Assembly (NCBI GenBank): GCA_963707665.1
Contig: CAVPQU010000011.1
Location: 62,001 to 126,000, forward strand
Length of the DNA stretch: 64,000 nucleotides
From: DATJCV01 sp963707665
GTDB lineage: Bacteria; Pseudomonadota; Gammaproteobacteria; Burkholderiales; Burkholderiaceae_D
Reading direction: 5' to 3'
The notes beneath the pieces are model-generated. The model saw only the letters and a program-made list of their open reading frames with translations, was not told where the DNA came from and made no database searches. The translations under genes and the position numbers were made by a program. Below are positions 27,515 to 36,262 of this stretch, piece after piece. Position 1 is the first letter of the stretch, and each line of letters starts with the position of its first letter.

Positions 27515-27784
27515 CTAGCCAATCAGGCTCGGGATGCTGGTCAGCATGTGCCGCATGTATTCGGTCATGACCGACAGGATCCACGGCCCGGCCACCACCA
27601 GGGCGATGAAGATGCCGACCAGCTTGGGAATGAACGAGAGCGTCATTTCATTGATCTGGGTCGCGGCCTGGAAAATGCTGACCACCAGGCCGATCGCCAG
27701 CGCCACCAGCAACAGCGGCGCGGCCACCATCAGCATCACCTCCACCGCCTGCCGGCCCATGGTCATTACGCTTTCCGGGGTCAT
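27515..27784 (-). CDS. fliQ: FliQ, flagellar export gate protein
   Basis: Small export-gate protein of 89 residues with two membrane helices (about 15-40, VMLMVAAPLLLVALAIGLVV, and 53-75, LVGIFIALVVAGPWILSVM) and the conserved FQAATQINEMTLSFIPK between them. Start MTPESVMTMGRQAVEV. Directly downstream of fliP. Confidence 0.97.
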   Translation of the reverse strand: MTPESVMTMGRQAVEVMLMVAAPLLLVALAIGLVVSIFQAATQINEMTLSFIPKLVGIFIALVVAGPWILSVMTEYMRHMLTSIPSLIG

Positions 27785-27794
27785 TTCAATTTCC

Positions 27795-28599
27795 TCAGTA
27801 GAAGCTCTGTGCCAGCGAGCCGATCAACAACTGCCAGCCGTCCACCAGCACGAACAGCATCAGCTTGAACGGCAGCGAGACGATCGCCGGCGACACCATC
27901 ATCATCCCCATCGACATCAAGACGCTGGCGACCACCATGTCGATGATCAGGAATGGAATGAAGATGGCGAAACTGATCTGAAACGCGGTTTTCAGCTCGC
28001 TGGTGATGAAGGCCGGCACCAGCACCCGCAGCGACACCTCTTCCGGGCCTTGCGGCTGCGCACTGTTGGACAGTTTCACGTACAGCGCCAGATCGGATTG
28101 CCGGGTCTGCTTCATCATGAATGCCTTGAGCGGCGCCACTCCCTTGTCGAGCGCCTCGCTCAGCGTGATCTTGTTTTCCGACAGCGGCTGATACGCCTCG
28201 CTATAGACGGTGTCGAATACCGGTCCCATCACGAACAGCGTCAGGAATAGCGCCAGTCCCACCAGCACCTGGTTGGGTGGCGCGCCCTGGGTGCCAATCG
28301 CCTGGCGCAGGATCGACAGCACGATGATGATGCGGGTGAAGCTGGTCATCATCAACAGCACGGCCGGCAGGAACGATAGTGCAGTCAGCAGCAGCAGGGT
28401 TTGCAGGCTGAGGGTATACGACTGGCCGCCGCCTGCGGTCGGCGTGCTGCTGAGGGCCGGCAGGCCGGCTGCTACCCCGGCTTGTTGCGCGCCCGCCAGC
28501 AGCGGCAGGCACAACAGGGCCAGCGGCAGCCAGTACCGTGTCAATGCACTGCGGCGGGATGGCGTGGCGGCGGAGTTGGGCGTGCTTACCGATTGCCAT
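27795..28599 (-). CDS. fliP: FliP, flagellar export gate protein (one frameshift near the start)
   Basis: Core export-gate subunit. The conserved body is intact: SYTLSLQTLLLLTALSFLPA, VLLMMTSFTRIIIVLSILRQ, APPNQVLVGLALFLTLFVMG, SENKITLSEALDKG and VPAFITSELKTAFQIS. In raw form the frame runs on from fliO as an apparent 400-residue fusion. The likely real start is the ATG at 28599 (MAIGKHAQLRRHA), with one extra base near 28558 before SRRSALTRYWLPLALLCLPL, giving 267 residues with a signal sequence. That start overlaps the fliO stop, a normal arrangement. Confidence 0.93.
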
Positions 28600-29011
28600 G
28601 GCGCTTGTCGATGGTCTGCTTCAGCCATTCGGAAAAACTGGCGGCAGGCGGCTGCGCCGGTCGCCGTTTCGGCGATGTGTTCCTGGCGCGGCATGTTGGC
28701 CAGCGCACTGACACGGCCGGCGGCGACGCCGACTACGATCCACTGATCCGCCACTTCCAGCACCAGCACCCGTTCGCGGTTGCCGACCGAGACGCCGCCG
28801 ACGATCTTCACCGCCGAATTGGCCGCCGTGCGGGCCATGCCGAAGCGTTTCATCAGCCAGGCGACCGCGGCCATCAGCAGCAGCACCACGACCAGGCCCA
28901 GCAAGACCTGCAACAGGCTGCCAGCGGAAGGTGCGCGGGTCGCGCGGCGGCCGCTCGCGCGCTGGCCACCGCCAGCGCCAGCGGCACTGCAATCCATTTG
29001 ATACGAATCAT
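28586..29011 (-). CDS. fliO: FliO, flagellar export gate assembly protein (frameshifted)
   Basis: Small membrane protein assisting FliP assembly. The ATG at 29011 overlaps the fliN stop (ATGA) and gives MIRIKWIAVPLALAVASARA; after a frame change near 28930-28965 the sequence continues SLLQVLLGLVVVLLLMAAVA, WLMKRFGM and VKIVGGVSVGNRERVLVLEV. A second extra base near 28665 hides the true ending SFSEWLKQTIDKRHGNR. Corrected length is about 140 residues. Without correction it reads through into fliP. Confidence 0.8.
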
Positions 29012-29424
29012 TTGTTGAGCTTGCGGATGCGTTCCGAGGGTGTGATGACGTCGGTCAGGCGGATGCCGAACTTGTCATTCACCACGACCACTTCGCCTTG
29101 AGCGATCAGGCAGCCATTGACCAGCACGTCCATCGGTTCGCCAGCCAGGCCGTCCAGCTCGACCACCGAGCCTTGCGCCAGCTGCAGCAGGTTCTTGATG
29201 GCGATCTTGGTACGCCCCAGCTCGACCGTCAGTTGCACCGGGATATCGAGAATGAAATCGATATCGTTATGGGTGTCGGTCCGCGCCGAAGGGCTGGCAA
29301 AATCCTGGAATACGTCGGCGCTGGCGCTCTTGGCTTGCGCCGCGGCCTCGGCCTGCGCCTGTTCGGCGATGGCGGCGCCCCAGTCGTCTTCCGAGATGGC
29401 CTGGGTATCGGCAGTATCAGACAT
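29008..29424 (-). CDS. fliN: FliN, motor switch protein
   Basis: C-ring switch protein that binds CheY-P and contributes to export. 138 residues, with a variable acidic N-terminus and a SpoA domain (about 55-135): NDIDFILDIPVQLTVELGRT, LLQLAQGSVVELDGLAGEPM and VNDKFGIRLTDVITPSERI. Overlaps fliM by eight bases. Confidence 0.97.
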   Translation of the reverse strand: MSDTADTQAISEDDWGAAIAEQAQAEAAAQAKSASADVFQDFASPSARTDTHNDIDFILDIPVQLTVELGRTKIAIKNLLQLAQGSVVELDGLAGEPMDVLVNGCLIAQGEVVVVNDKFGIRLTDVITPSERIRKLNK

Positions 29425-30415
29425 GTTCGTCTCCTTGAGATTCGGAATTGGCTTGCGTCAGCAGTTTTTCTACGCGCAGCGCGTACTGGCCGTTCAGCTT
29501 GCCGTAGCTGCACTCCATCACCGGCACGCCATCCACCTTGGCGCTGACCGTCTCCGGAATCACCAGCGGGATGATGTCGCCGGCCTTCATGTTCAAAATG
29601 TCGCCCAGGGTTACCTTGGCGACGCCCAGGTCGGCGATGACTTCCACTTCGGCGGTCTGGATCTGCTGCGTCATCAGGCGAATCCAGCGCTTGTCCACTT
29701 CCAGCGTTTCGCCCTGCAGGCTCGAAGTCAGCAGGTCGCGTACCGGTTCGATCATCGAGTAGGGCGTGCAGAAATGCATTTCGCCGGAAACCGGGCCCAG
29801 CTCGATGGTGAAGGTGGTCGCTACCACTACCTCGTTCGGAGTGGCGATGTTGGCGAACTGGGTATTCATTTCGGAACGGACGTATTCGAACTCGACTGGA
29901 TACACCGGCTCCCATGACTTGGCGTAGGTCTCGAACACGATGTCCAGCAGGCGCGAAATGATGCGCTGCTCGGTCTGGGTGAAGTCGCGGCCCTCGACCC
30001 GGGTGTGGAAGCGGCCGTCGCCGCCGAACAGGTTGTCGACCATCAGGAACACCAGGTTCGGGTCGAACACCATCAGCGCGGTGCCGCGCAGCGGCTTCAT
30101 GTGCACCAGGTTGAGGTTGGTCGGCACCACCAGGTTGCGGATGAATTCGCTGTATTTCGACACCCGTACCGGCCCCACCGAGACTTCCGAGCTGCGATGC
30201 AGAAAATTGTAGAGGCCGATGCGCAGCAGGCGCGCGAAGCGCTCGTTGATGATTTCCAGCGTCGGCATGCGGCCGCGCACGATACGCTCCTGGGTTGCCA
30301 GGTTATACGGGCGGATACCGGATTGATCTTCTGCCGGACGCACCTCGTCCTGCTCGCCGGACACGCCTTTCAGCAATGCATCGACTTCTTCCTGCGACAG
30401 AAAATTATCGGCCAT
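29417..30415 (-). CDS. fliM: FliM, motor switch protein
   Basis: C-ring protein and the main CheY-P target. 332 residues. The N-terminal CheY-binding segment MADNFLSQEEVDALLKGV is present, followed by ERIVRGRMPTLEIINERFAR, the middle domain and the C-terminal SpoA domain (VTLGDILNMKAGDIIPL). Starts four bases after the fliL stop; fully intact. Confidence 0.98.
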   Translation of the reverse strand: MADNFLSQEEVDALLKGVSGEQDEVRPAEDQSGIRPYNLATQERIVRGRMPTLEIINERFARLLRIGLYNFLHRSSEVSVGPVRVSKYSEFIRNLVVPTNLNLVHMKPLRGTALMVFDPNLVFLMVDNLFGGDGRFHTRVEGRDFTQTEQRIISRLLDIVFETYAKSWEPVYPVEFEYVRSEMNTQFANIATPNEVVVATTFTIELGPVSGEMHFCTPYSMIEPVRDLLTSSLQGETLEVDKRWIRLMTQQIQTAEVEVIADLGVAKVTLGDILNMKAGDIIPLVIPETVSAKVDGVPVMECSYGKLNGQYALRVEKLLTQANSESQGDEHV

Positions 30416-30419
30416 GAGC

Positions 30420-30963
30420 TTACTGGATCACGAAAGAGGTAAAGAAAACATCGGATACGGTTTGCGGTTCGCTACCCGGCGTAAAAGGCAGATTGATCTG
30501 GGCGATGATGTCATCGGACAGCGCTTTCTTACCCTCCACGGTGGCAATCTCGCTCGCTTTCTTGCTCGACAACAACAACAAAATCCGGCTGCGTACCTGC
30601 GGCATATACAGCTTGATGCGGTCCACCTGGGCCTGATTCGTCACCTGCAAGGTCAGGGCCACCTGCAAATACTGCTCGCCGTTGTCGCTGGCGCTGAGAT
30701 TGACCGTGAACGGCTCAATCACGGCAAACACCGGCGGCTTGGGCAGCTCGCGTACCGCCTTGGCCGGGGTCGTCGCCGGCTTGAAATACAGCCAGGCGCC
30801 AGCCGCCGCGCCGCCGAATGCCAGGACCAGCAACAGCAGCAACCAATAAAGCTTTCTTGCGCGACTTGCGTGGCGGTTCCTCTTTGGGCTCGGGTGGTGG
30901 TGCTGCCGCCGGAGCGGGCCTGGGTACTGCTCGCGGAATGGTTCTCGGGCTTGCTGTTGCCAT
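30420..30963 (-). CDS. fliL: FliL, basal-body/stator associated protein (one frameshift)
   Basis: Single-pass inner-membrane protein near the stators. Start ATG at 30963 (GAGG upstream) gives MATASPRTIPRAVPRP and a Pro/Ala/Lys-rich cytoplasmic segment ending KSRKKAL. One extra base at about 30848 breaks the frame; it continues as LLLLLVLAFGGAAAGAWLYF (membrane helix) and the periplasmic domain (FTVNLSASDNGEQYLQVALT, LYMPQVRSRILLLLSSKKAS, VFFTSFVIQ). Corrected length 180 residues. First gene of fliLMNOPQR. Confidence 0.9.
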
Positions 30964-31180
30964 CCTGTTTCCTCGTGTCCGCGCGTGGCGGACGGGTTAG
31001 ACGCATTATCGATAAATAGTCGCAGTCCGCATGCGACGAAGAGAGGGCGGAAGCCGTTCCAACTCGGGGCTTTTATGTTACCCGATGCTGACAGGCAATG
31101 TTGCGTTATGTCAATTCGGATTATCCGCAATGCCGGCGCGGCAAGGCCGCCTGAGTGGCCAGCCGGGCGTCGATAACCGC

Positions 31181-31207
31181 TTATCGGCAGCAAGTGGCGG
31201 AAGATGA
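31181..31207 (-). promoter_or_regulatory. Weak sigma-28 promoter candidate upstream of fliL
   Basis: Minus strand: TCAT (31207-31204), 15 bases, GCCGATAA (31188-31181). The -10 is perfect but the -35 has a mismatch to both TAAA and TCAA, and it is about 215 bases from fliL. Confidence 0.4.
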
Positions 31208-31279
31208 AGGGCGGGCGAGGCAGTGGCGGGCATGGCCCGGTAGCAGATGGCTTGCCGCCGATGTGCAGTATTTCAGATA

Positions 31280-31293
31280 CTCTCTATAGAGAG
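31280..31293. promoter_or_regulatory. 14-bp perfect palindrome upstream of fliL
   Basis: CTCTCTATAGAGAG is its own reverse complement and lies at the edge of the AT-rich tract before fliL. Possible operator; no known regulator box is recognised. Confidence 0.4.
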
Positions 31294-31326
31294 CGTAAAT
31301 TACGGTTATGAAAAGGCAGTTTAAGC

Positions 31327-31336
31327 TACATACTCC
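31327..31336 (-). repeat. GGAGTATRTG motif, copy 5 (9/10)
   Basis: GGAGTATGTA on the minus strand, in the AT-rich tract upstream of fliL. Confidence 0.35.
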
Positions 31337-31442
31337 ATATTTTTTATAAGGAATCGAGGAGTGGCGGGGCCGTCAACTGGGTGTCGTTCCCGGTTGAGGC
31401 ATGCGGGAGCGACAGCTAGATAGGCAACTGCCGGCGGCAGGC

Positions 31443-32594
31443 TTAGGCGAAGGTATCGACCAGGCCGCGGCCGCCGCTCGTCACATGCGCATGGCCGGAC
31501 TGCACTGGCGTATCGGCGTGTCCGCCGGCGGCTTCGATGCCGGGCGCCGCACGGCGCGGCGTTGGGCCGCCATGGGCTTGCTGCTGATCCGGCGTGCCGG
31601 TGCTGACGTTGGCCTGGTCGAGCTGGATGCCAGCGTCGTTCATCATTTCGCGCAGACGCGGCATGGCGGCTTCCAGTGCCTGCCGCACGTCCAGATGGGC
31701 GGAAATGAAGGTGGCGTCGGCGTGAGAATTGGTGACATGCAGGACCACTTGCAGCGGGCCGAGGTCAGGCGGATTCAAGGTCAGCGATGCGCTCTGCTGG
31801 CCACCGGCGGCTAACCATACGATTTTCTGTCCCAGCGCCGCGTCCCAGGCAGGCGTGCCAACTGGCGGTGTCAGCTTGTTGGCGGCCGCAACCGCCAAGT
31901 CCTGATTGGCTTGCACAACACCCGGCGCGAGTTGGGCCACGGTGGGCGTGGCGGCGGCTTCCGGATTTTTCAGCAGATTGGGGTCGGGTGCCGCCTTGGC
32001 CTCGCTGGCCTGCCTGATGGCGGCGGCAAAGCCCGGGTCCGGCTTCAGCGCGGCATCCCTGGACGTATCGGCGACCTTGCCGTTGGCTGCCAGTTCGACC
32101 TTGCCGTCATCCGGTGCCAGGCTGGTATCGGCTTTCGACGCCGCCGTTCCGCGCGCCAGGTCCGCGTCGAGCGCTACTGCTGGGTTCCGCGTGCCGGCTT
32201 TGCCTTCCGCTTCCCCTTCTTGGGCGTCAGCGGCGACGGCCGTGCTGGCGCCGCTGTCCGCGCGCTGCAGGCCGGCGACCAGGGCCAGCAGTTCCGCCGA
32301 GGCAGTCACCACCGGCGCGCTGTCGTCATTGCTGGCTTTTTCATTGGCTTGGCCGGTTTCCGTTCCGCTCCGGACGCCGTTGGCCTGTTCCGTCGTGGCC
32401 GGCGCCTGGTTTGCATCGGCCGGTTTGGCGCTTGCCGTCGGGCCATCGACGTTGCCGGCGTCGCGCCGCTGCGCGACCTCATTCGACAACACCTGGTTGA
32501 AGGGCGTTGGCGCCGGGTTGGCTCCGCCTTGCCTCGCCGCCGGCAAGGCGTTTTGCAGAAGTCCTGCCGAATTCTGGAGCGGGGCTGTGTTCAT
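31443..32594 (-). CDS. fliK: FliK, hook-length control protein
   Basis: Secreted ruler that triggers the FlhB specificity switch. 383 residues, beginning MNTAPLQNSAGLLQNALPAA, with a long low-complexity Ala/Asp/Thr-rich middle typical of the ruler and a conserved C-terminal Flg_hook domain (about 250-345: SLTLNPPDLGPLQVVLHVTN, VRQALEAAMPRLREMMNDAG, IQLDQANVSTG). Intact. Downstream of fliJ in the minus-strand fliFGHIJK operon. Confidence 0.93.
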   Translation of the reverse strand: MNTAPLQNSAGLLQNALPAARQGGANPAPTPFNQVLSNEVAQRRDAGNVDGPTASAKPADANQAPATTEQANGVRSGTETGQANEKASNDDSAPVVTASAELLALVAGLQRADSGASTAVAADAQEGEAEGKAGTRNPAVALDADLARGTAASKADTSLAPDDGKVELAANGKVADTSRDAALKPDPGFAAAIRQASEAKAAPDPNLLKNPEAAATPTVAQLAPGVVQANQDLAVAAANKLTPPVGTPAWDAALGQKIVWLAAGGQQSASLTLNPPDLGPLQVVLHVTNSHADATFISAHLDVRQALEAAMPRLREMMNDAGIQLDQANVSTGTPDQQQAHGGPTPRRAAPGIEAAGGHADTPVQSGHAHVTSGGRGLVDTFA

Positions 32595-32651
32595 GGCATT
32601 TACCGGTCGTTGTCAATCAGGGCGCAAACAAGTTGTGGCTGCCTTGCGGCG

Positions 32652-33092
32652 CTAGCGTTTGTAAGACATCAGGCGCGCGGCATGTTCGTCGCTTTGTTTC
32701 TGGTCGCGTCTGTTTTCCTGCTTTTGCATTTCCTTTTGCGCCCGCGTCGCTAGCGTGTCGTACGACATGCGCTTGCGCTCGCTGGCTTGCCAGGCGCCGC
32801 GCTCGTGTGCCACGCGGCGCTCGGCTTCGTCCACCACGTGCTGCTGGCTGACGATTGCGCTATCGAGCTTGTCGATGAATACCTGGAAATTCCGATAGCC
32901 GCTGGCGGACAGGCCGGCCGCCAGGTTGGCCTGGAAGCGGGCCGCGTAATCCTCGCGGTACTGCTGCAGCAAGGTCAGCTTTTGCTGGCTTTCCTCACTG
33001 GCACGCACTGCGCGTCCCAGCCGCTTGGCGGCTTCATCGGTTTCCTGGGTCGCCAGTTCGATCAGCGTGTGAATTGCGGAGGAAGTCGCCAT
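32652..33092 (-). CDS. fliJ: FliJ, export apparatus stalk/escort protein
   Basis: Small coiled-coil protein that sits in the FliI ATPase ring and recycles chaperones. 146 residues, almost entirely charged helix (IELATQETDEAAKRLGRAVR, ASEESQQKLTLLQQYREDYA, QNRRDQKQSDEHAARL). Start MATSSAIHTLIELATQ. Position after fliI and before fliK supports the assignment. Confidence 0.92.
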   Translation of the reverse strand: MATSSAIHTLIELATQETDEAAKRLGRAVRASEESQQKLTLLQQYREDYAARFQANLAAGLSASGYRNFQVFIDKLDSAIVSQQHVVDEAERRVAHERGAWQASERKRMSYDTLATRAQKEMQKQENRRDQKQSDEHAARLMSYKR

Positions 33093-33119
33093 AAAAACTC
33101 AGAAATCAACAATCGTTCC

Positions 33120-33145
33120 GTCGTCCCGGCGCAGGTGGGGACGAC
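33120..33145. repeat. Palindromic repeat between fliI and fliJ
   Basis: GTCGTCCC (33120-33127), 10-base loop, GGGACGAC (33138-33145). Member of the CGTC-CC.../...GG-GACG palindromic family also seen at 22451, 47472, 56811 and 56872. Confidence 0.55.
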
Positions 33146-33193
33146 AAGTGTTTGCAGGACTGTGCCGATTATATTTTTTATCGGCTGCAGCCA

Positions 33194-34632
33194 TCATCCG
33201 AACAGAGCGGTAAGTTGCGCCAAGCTCTCGGCAACGCCGGCCCGTTCCGGGATTCCCTGTTGCAGAAATGCCTCGATCCGGGTATTGAGCGCAATCGCTT
33301 CGTCCAGCACCGGGTCGCTGCCGGCGCTGTAGGCGCCGACCGCGATCAGGTCGCGGTTGCGCTGGTAGCGCGAATACAGTTGTTTCAGCTTGCGCGTTTT
33401 CGCCTGATGCTCGGGCGAGGTGATGGTATGCATCGCGCGGCTGAAATCGATTGCTCGATGTCGATCGCCGGATAGTGGCCGCCTTCGGCCAGCACCCGGT
33501 TCAGCACGATGTGGCCGTCCAGGATCGCGCGCGCGGCGTCGGCGATCGGGTCTTGCTGGTCGTCGCCTTCGGTCAGCACCGTGTAGAAGGCGGTGATCGA
33601 GCCGCCGCCCGGGCGGCCGTTGCCGGCACGCTCGACCAAGGCTGGCAGCTTGGCGAACACTGAGGGCGGATAGCCCTTGGTGGCGGGCGGTTCGCCGATC
33701 GCCAGCGCGATCTCGCGCTGCGCCATCGCGTAGCGCGTCAGCGAATCCATGATCAGCAGCACGTGCTTGCCCTGGTCGCGGAAATGCTCGGCAATCGCGG
33801 TGGCGTAAGCCGCACCCTGCAAGCGCATCAGCGGCGGCGTGTCGGCCGGCGCGGCCACCACCACCGAGCGTGCCAGGCCTTCGCTGCCCAAAATCTGTTC
33901 GATGAATTCCTTGACCTCACGCCCGCGTTCGCCGATCAGGCCGACCACGATCACGTCGGCGCCGGTGTAGCGCGCCATCATGCCGAGCAGCACGCTCTTA
34001 CCGACGCCGGAACCGGCGAACAAGCCCATGCGCTGGCCGCGGCCGACCGTCAGCATGCTGTTGATCGCGCGCACGCCGACGTCCAGGATGTCGACAATCG
34101 GCGCCCGCGTCAGCGGATTGGCGGCGCGTACGTTGAGCGGCGCCGAATGGAGCGCGTGCAGCGGGCCGAGGCTGTCCAGCGGGCGGCCGGCGCCATCCAG
34201 CACCCGGCCCAGCAATTCATCACCGACCGGCAAATGGCGACCACGGTCGCTCGGGCGCCGGCGCGGATGGCTGACCGCGCCGGCGCGTGGCAGACTTTGC
34301 ACCGCTTCCACCGGAAATACGCGAGTGCCGGGCACGATGCCTTCGACATCGCTTTGCGGCATCAGGAACAGCCGCTCGCCGTCGAAGCCGACCACTTCCG
34401 CCTCCAGCCGCGCGCCGTTCGGCAACGGCACGGTACAGGCGCTGCCGACCGCCAGCTTCAGGCCGACCGCTTCCATCACCAGCCCGGCCACCCGCGTCAC
34501 GCGCCCCGAAACCTGCATCGGCTCGGTCAGTGCGGCCAGTGCGCGGCAGTCGCGCAGGTAGGCCTGCCAACGCTGGCCATGGCGCGAAAGCGGCGCTGCC
34601 GGCGGCGCGCCGGGGAGCGAGGATTCGGTCAT
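33194..34632 (-). CDS. fliI: FliI, flagellar export ATPase (one frameshift near the C-terminus)
   Basis: F1-like hexameric ATPase of the export apparatus. The ATG at 34632 overlaps the fliH stop (ATGA) and gives MTESSLPGAPPA. Walker A is GLFAGSGVGKSVLLGMMARY, followed by GLIGERGREVKEFIEQILG and the DSLTRYAMAQREIALAIGE segment. The frame is lost at about 33446 after IDIEQSIS and resumes as AMHTITSPEHQAKTRKLKQL; two extra bases or one missing base explain it. Corrected length 478 residues, the family norm. Confidence 0.95.
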
Positions 34633-35274
34633 GTATCCAGCCACTCCGCTTCCTTGCCAAGGCCGGCGGCGATGCGCTGCCAGCGGGTGGCGATCGACGC
34701 ATCGATCTGGTTGCTGGCAGTTTCCAGGCGGCAGCCGCCGCGCTCCAGTTGCGCATCGTCGGCCACGCGCCAGCCGGCTTTTTGCAGTTCGTCGTGCATG
34801 TGGGTTTTGACCAACGCTGCATCGTCCGGATGCAGAAACAGGATCGCCGGCTGCTGCAGCGCCGGCAGGTAACGAATCGCTTCGGCGACGACCGGCAGCA
34901 CCAGTTGCGGGCGCACCGCCAGTGCGGTTTTCAGCATCGCCTTGGTCAGATCCAGCGCCAGTTCCAGCATCTGCTGGGCAATCACTTCATCTGCCCGCGC
35001 CACTTCCTGGCTGAAGGTGTCGGCAATCTGCCGCAGGCGCTGCGTTTCAGCTGCTGCTTCGGCCCGGCCTTGCGCCAGGCCGATGGCATGCCCTTCGACC
35101 CGGCCTTCATCGTGGCCTTTCGCCCGCGCCGCTTCGCGGATTTCGGCGATTTGCTCGATGCTTGGACGGCTCGCCTCGGGCACCACCGGCGCCGGCCGGC
35201 CGTTCATGGAACGAAGCCATTTCCCAGCGCTGGAAAGCCGACATCTGTTCCTTTGGAATCACGCCGCTAGACAT
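34629..35274 (-). CDS. fliH: FliH, export ATPase regulator (one frameshift near the start)
   Basis: Negative regulator and tether of FliI. The ATG at 35274 overlaps the fliG stop and gives MSSGVIPKEQMSAFQRWEMA; a single extra base near 35195-35210 shifts the frame, after which SRPSIEQIAEIREAARAKGH and the GxxxG-like helix GHDEGRVEGHAIGLAQGRAE follow. The C-terminal domain includes VLPVVAEAIRYLPALQQPAI. Corrected length 214 residues. Confidence 0.9.
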
Positions 35275-36262
35275 AGGCGTCGTCTCCCTTGGCGCCCAGC
35301 ATGATCTGGCCTTCGTCGGCCAGGCGGCGCACGATCTGCAGGATTTCCTTCTGCTGCGCCTCGACCTCGGACAGCCGCACCGGGCCTTTCGATTCCAGGT
35401 CCTCGCGCATCATTTCGGCGGCGCGCTGCGACATGTTCTTGAAGATCTTTTCGCGCAATTCCTGCGGTGCGCCTTTCAGCGCGATGATCAGCGATTCCGA
35501 CTGCACTTCGCGCAGGATGGTCTGGATGCCGCGATCGTCGATGTCCATGATGTTGTCGAACACGAACATCTCGTCCATGATCCGCTGCGCCATGTCGCTG
35601 TCGTAGTTCTTCAGGTTTTCCATCACCGACGCTTCGTTTTCGCCGGACAGGAAGTTGAGGATTTCGGCCGCGGCGCGAATTCCGCCCATCGGCTTTTTCT
35701 TCAGATTTTCGTTGCCTGACAACAGCTTGGTCAGCACTTCGTTCAGCTCGCGCAGCGCCGCCGGCTGCACTCCGTCCAGCGTGGCGATGCGCAGCACGAC
35801 GTCGTTGCGCAGCCGTTCGGTGAACTGGTCCAGCACCTCGCAGGCGTGGTAGCGCTCCAGGTGCACCAGGATGGTGGCGATGATTTGCGGATGCTCGTTG
35901 CGGATCAGGTCCGCCACCGATTGCGCATCCATCCACTTCAGGCTTTCGATGCCGGAAGCGTCGCGCCCGCCGAGAATGCGATTCAGCAGCGAGGAGGCCT
36001 TGTCGTCGCCAAGCGCCTTGGTCAGCACGGTGCGGATGTACTCGTCGGAATCGAGGCCGAGCGAGGACTGCATTTCGGTTTCATTGCGAAAATCGTTCAA
36101 GACCGCATCCAGGTCTTCGTTGGCGACGCCCTTCATGCCCGACATGGCCGCGCCCAGCTTTTGCACTTCGCGCGGGCCGAGATATTTCATGACTTCGGCG
36201 GCTTCATCCTCGCCCAGCGCCAGCATCAGGATCGCGCCTTTTTGTATGCCCAGTTCACTCAT
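35267..36262 (-). CDS. fliG: FliG, motor switch protein
   Basis: Switch protein that binds FliF and interacts with stators to produce torque. 331 residues, intact. Conserved stretches include KGAILMLALGEDEAAEVMKY, the EHPQ motif in LIRNEHPQIIATILVHL, and the torque helix DIDDRGIQTILREVQSESLI with charged residues (Asp, Arg, Glu). Overlaps fliF by eight bases. Confidence 0.98.
   Translation of the reverse strand: MSELGIQKGAILMLALGEDEAAEVMKYLGPREVQKLGAAMSGMKGVANEDLDAVLNDFRNETEMQSSLGLDSDEYIRTVLTKALGDDKASSLLNRILGGRDASGIESLKWMDAQSVADLIRNEHPQIIATILVHLERYHACEVLDQFTERLRNDVVLRIATLDGVQPAALRELNEVLTKLLSGNENLKKKPMGGIRAAAEILNFLSGENEASVMENLKNYDSDMAQRIMDEMFVFDNIMDIDDRGIQTILREVQSESLIIALKGAPQELREKIFKNMSQRAAEMMREDLESKGPVRLSEVEAQQKEILQIVRRLADEGQIMLGAKGDDAYV

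Larger units (their letters stand above)
30964..31442. other. 479-bp regulatory region upstream of fliL
   Basis: No gene seen. It holds a 14-bp perfect palindrome (31280-31293), an AT-rich tract (31294-31350), one GGAGTATRTG-like motif on the minus strand (31327-31336), and a perfect sigma-28 -10 on the minus strand at 31188-31181 with a weak TCAT -35. The end of fliK is at 31443. The fliL operon promoter must lie here. Confidence 0.6.

Noticed and set aside
33165..33181. Plus-strand GCCGATTA near the end of fliI as a sigma-28 promoter
   Set aside because: No -35 at 15 bases and no plus-strand gene downstream.
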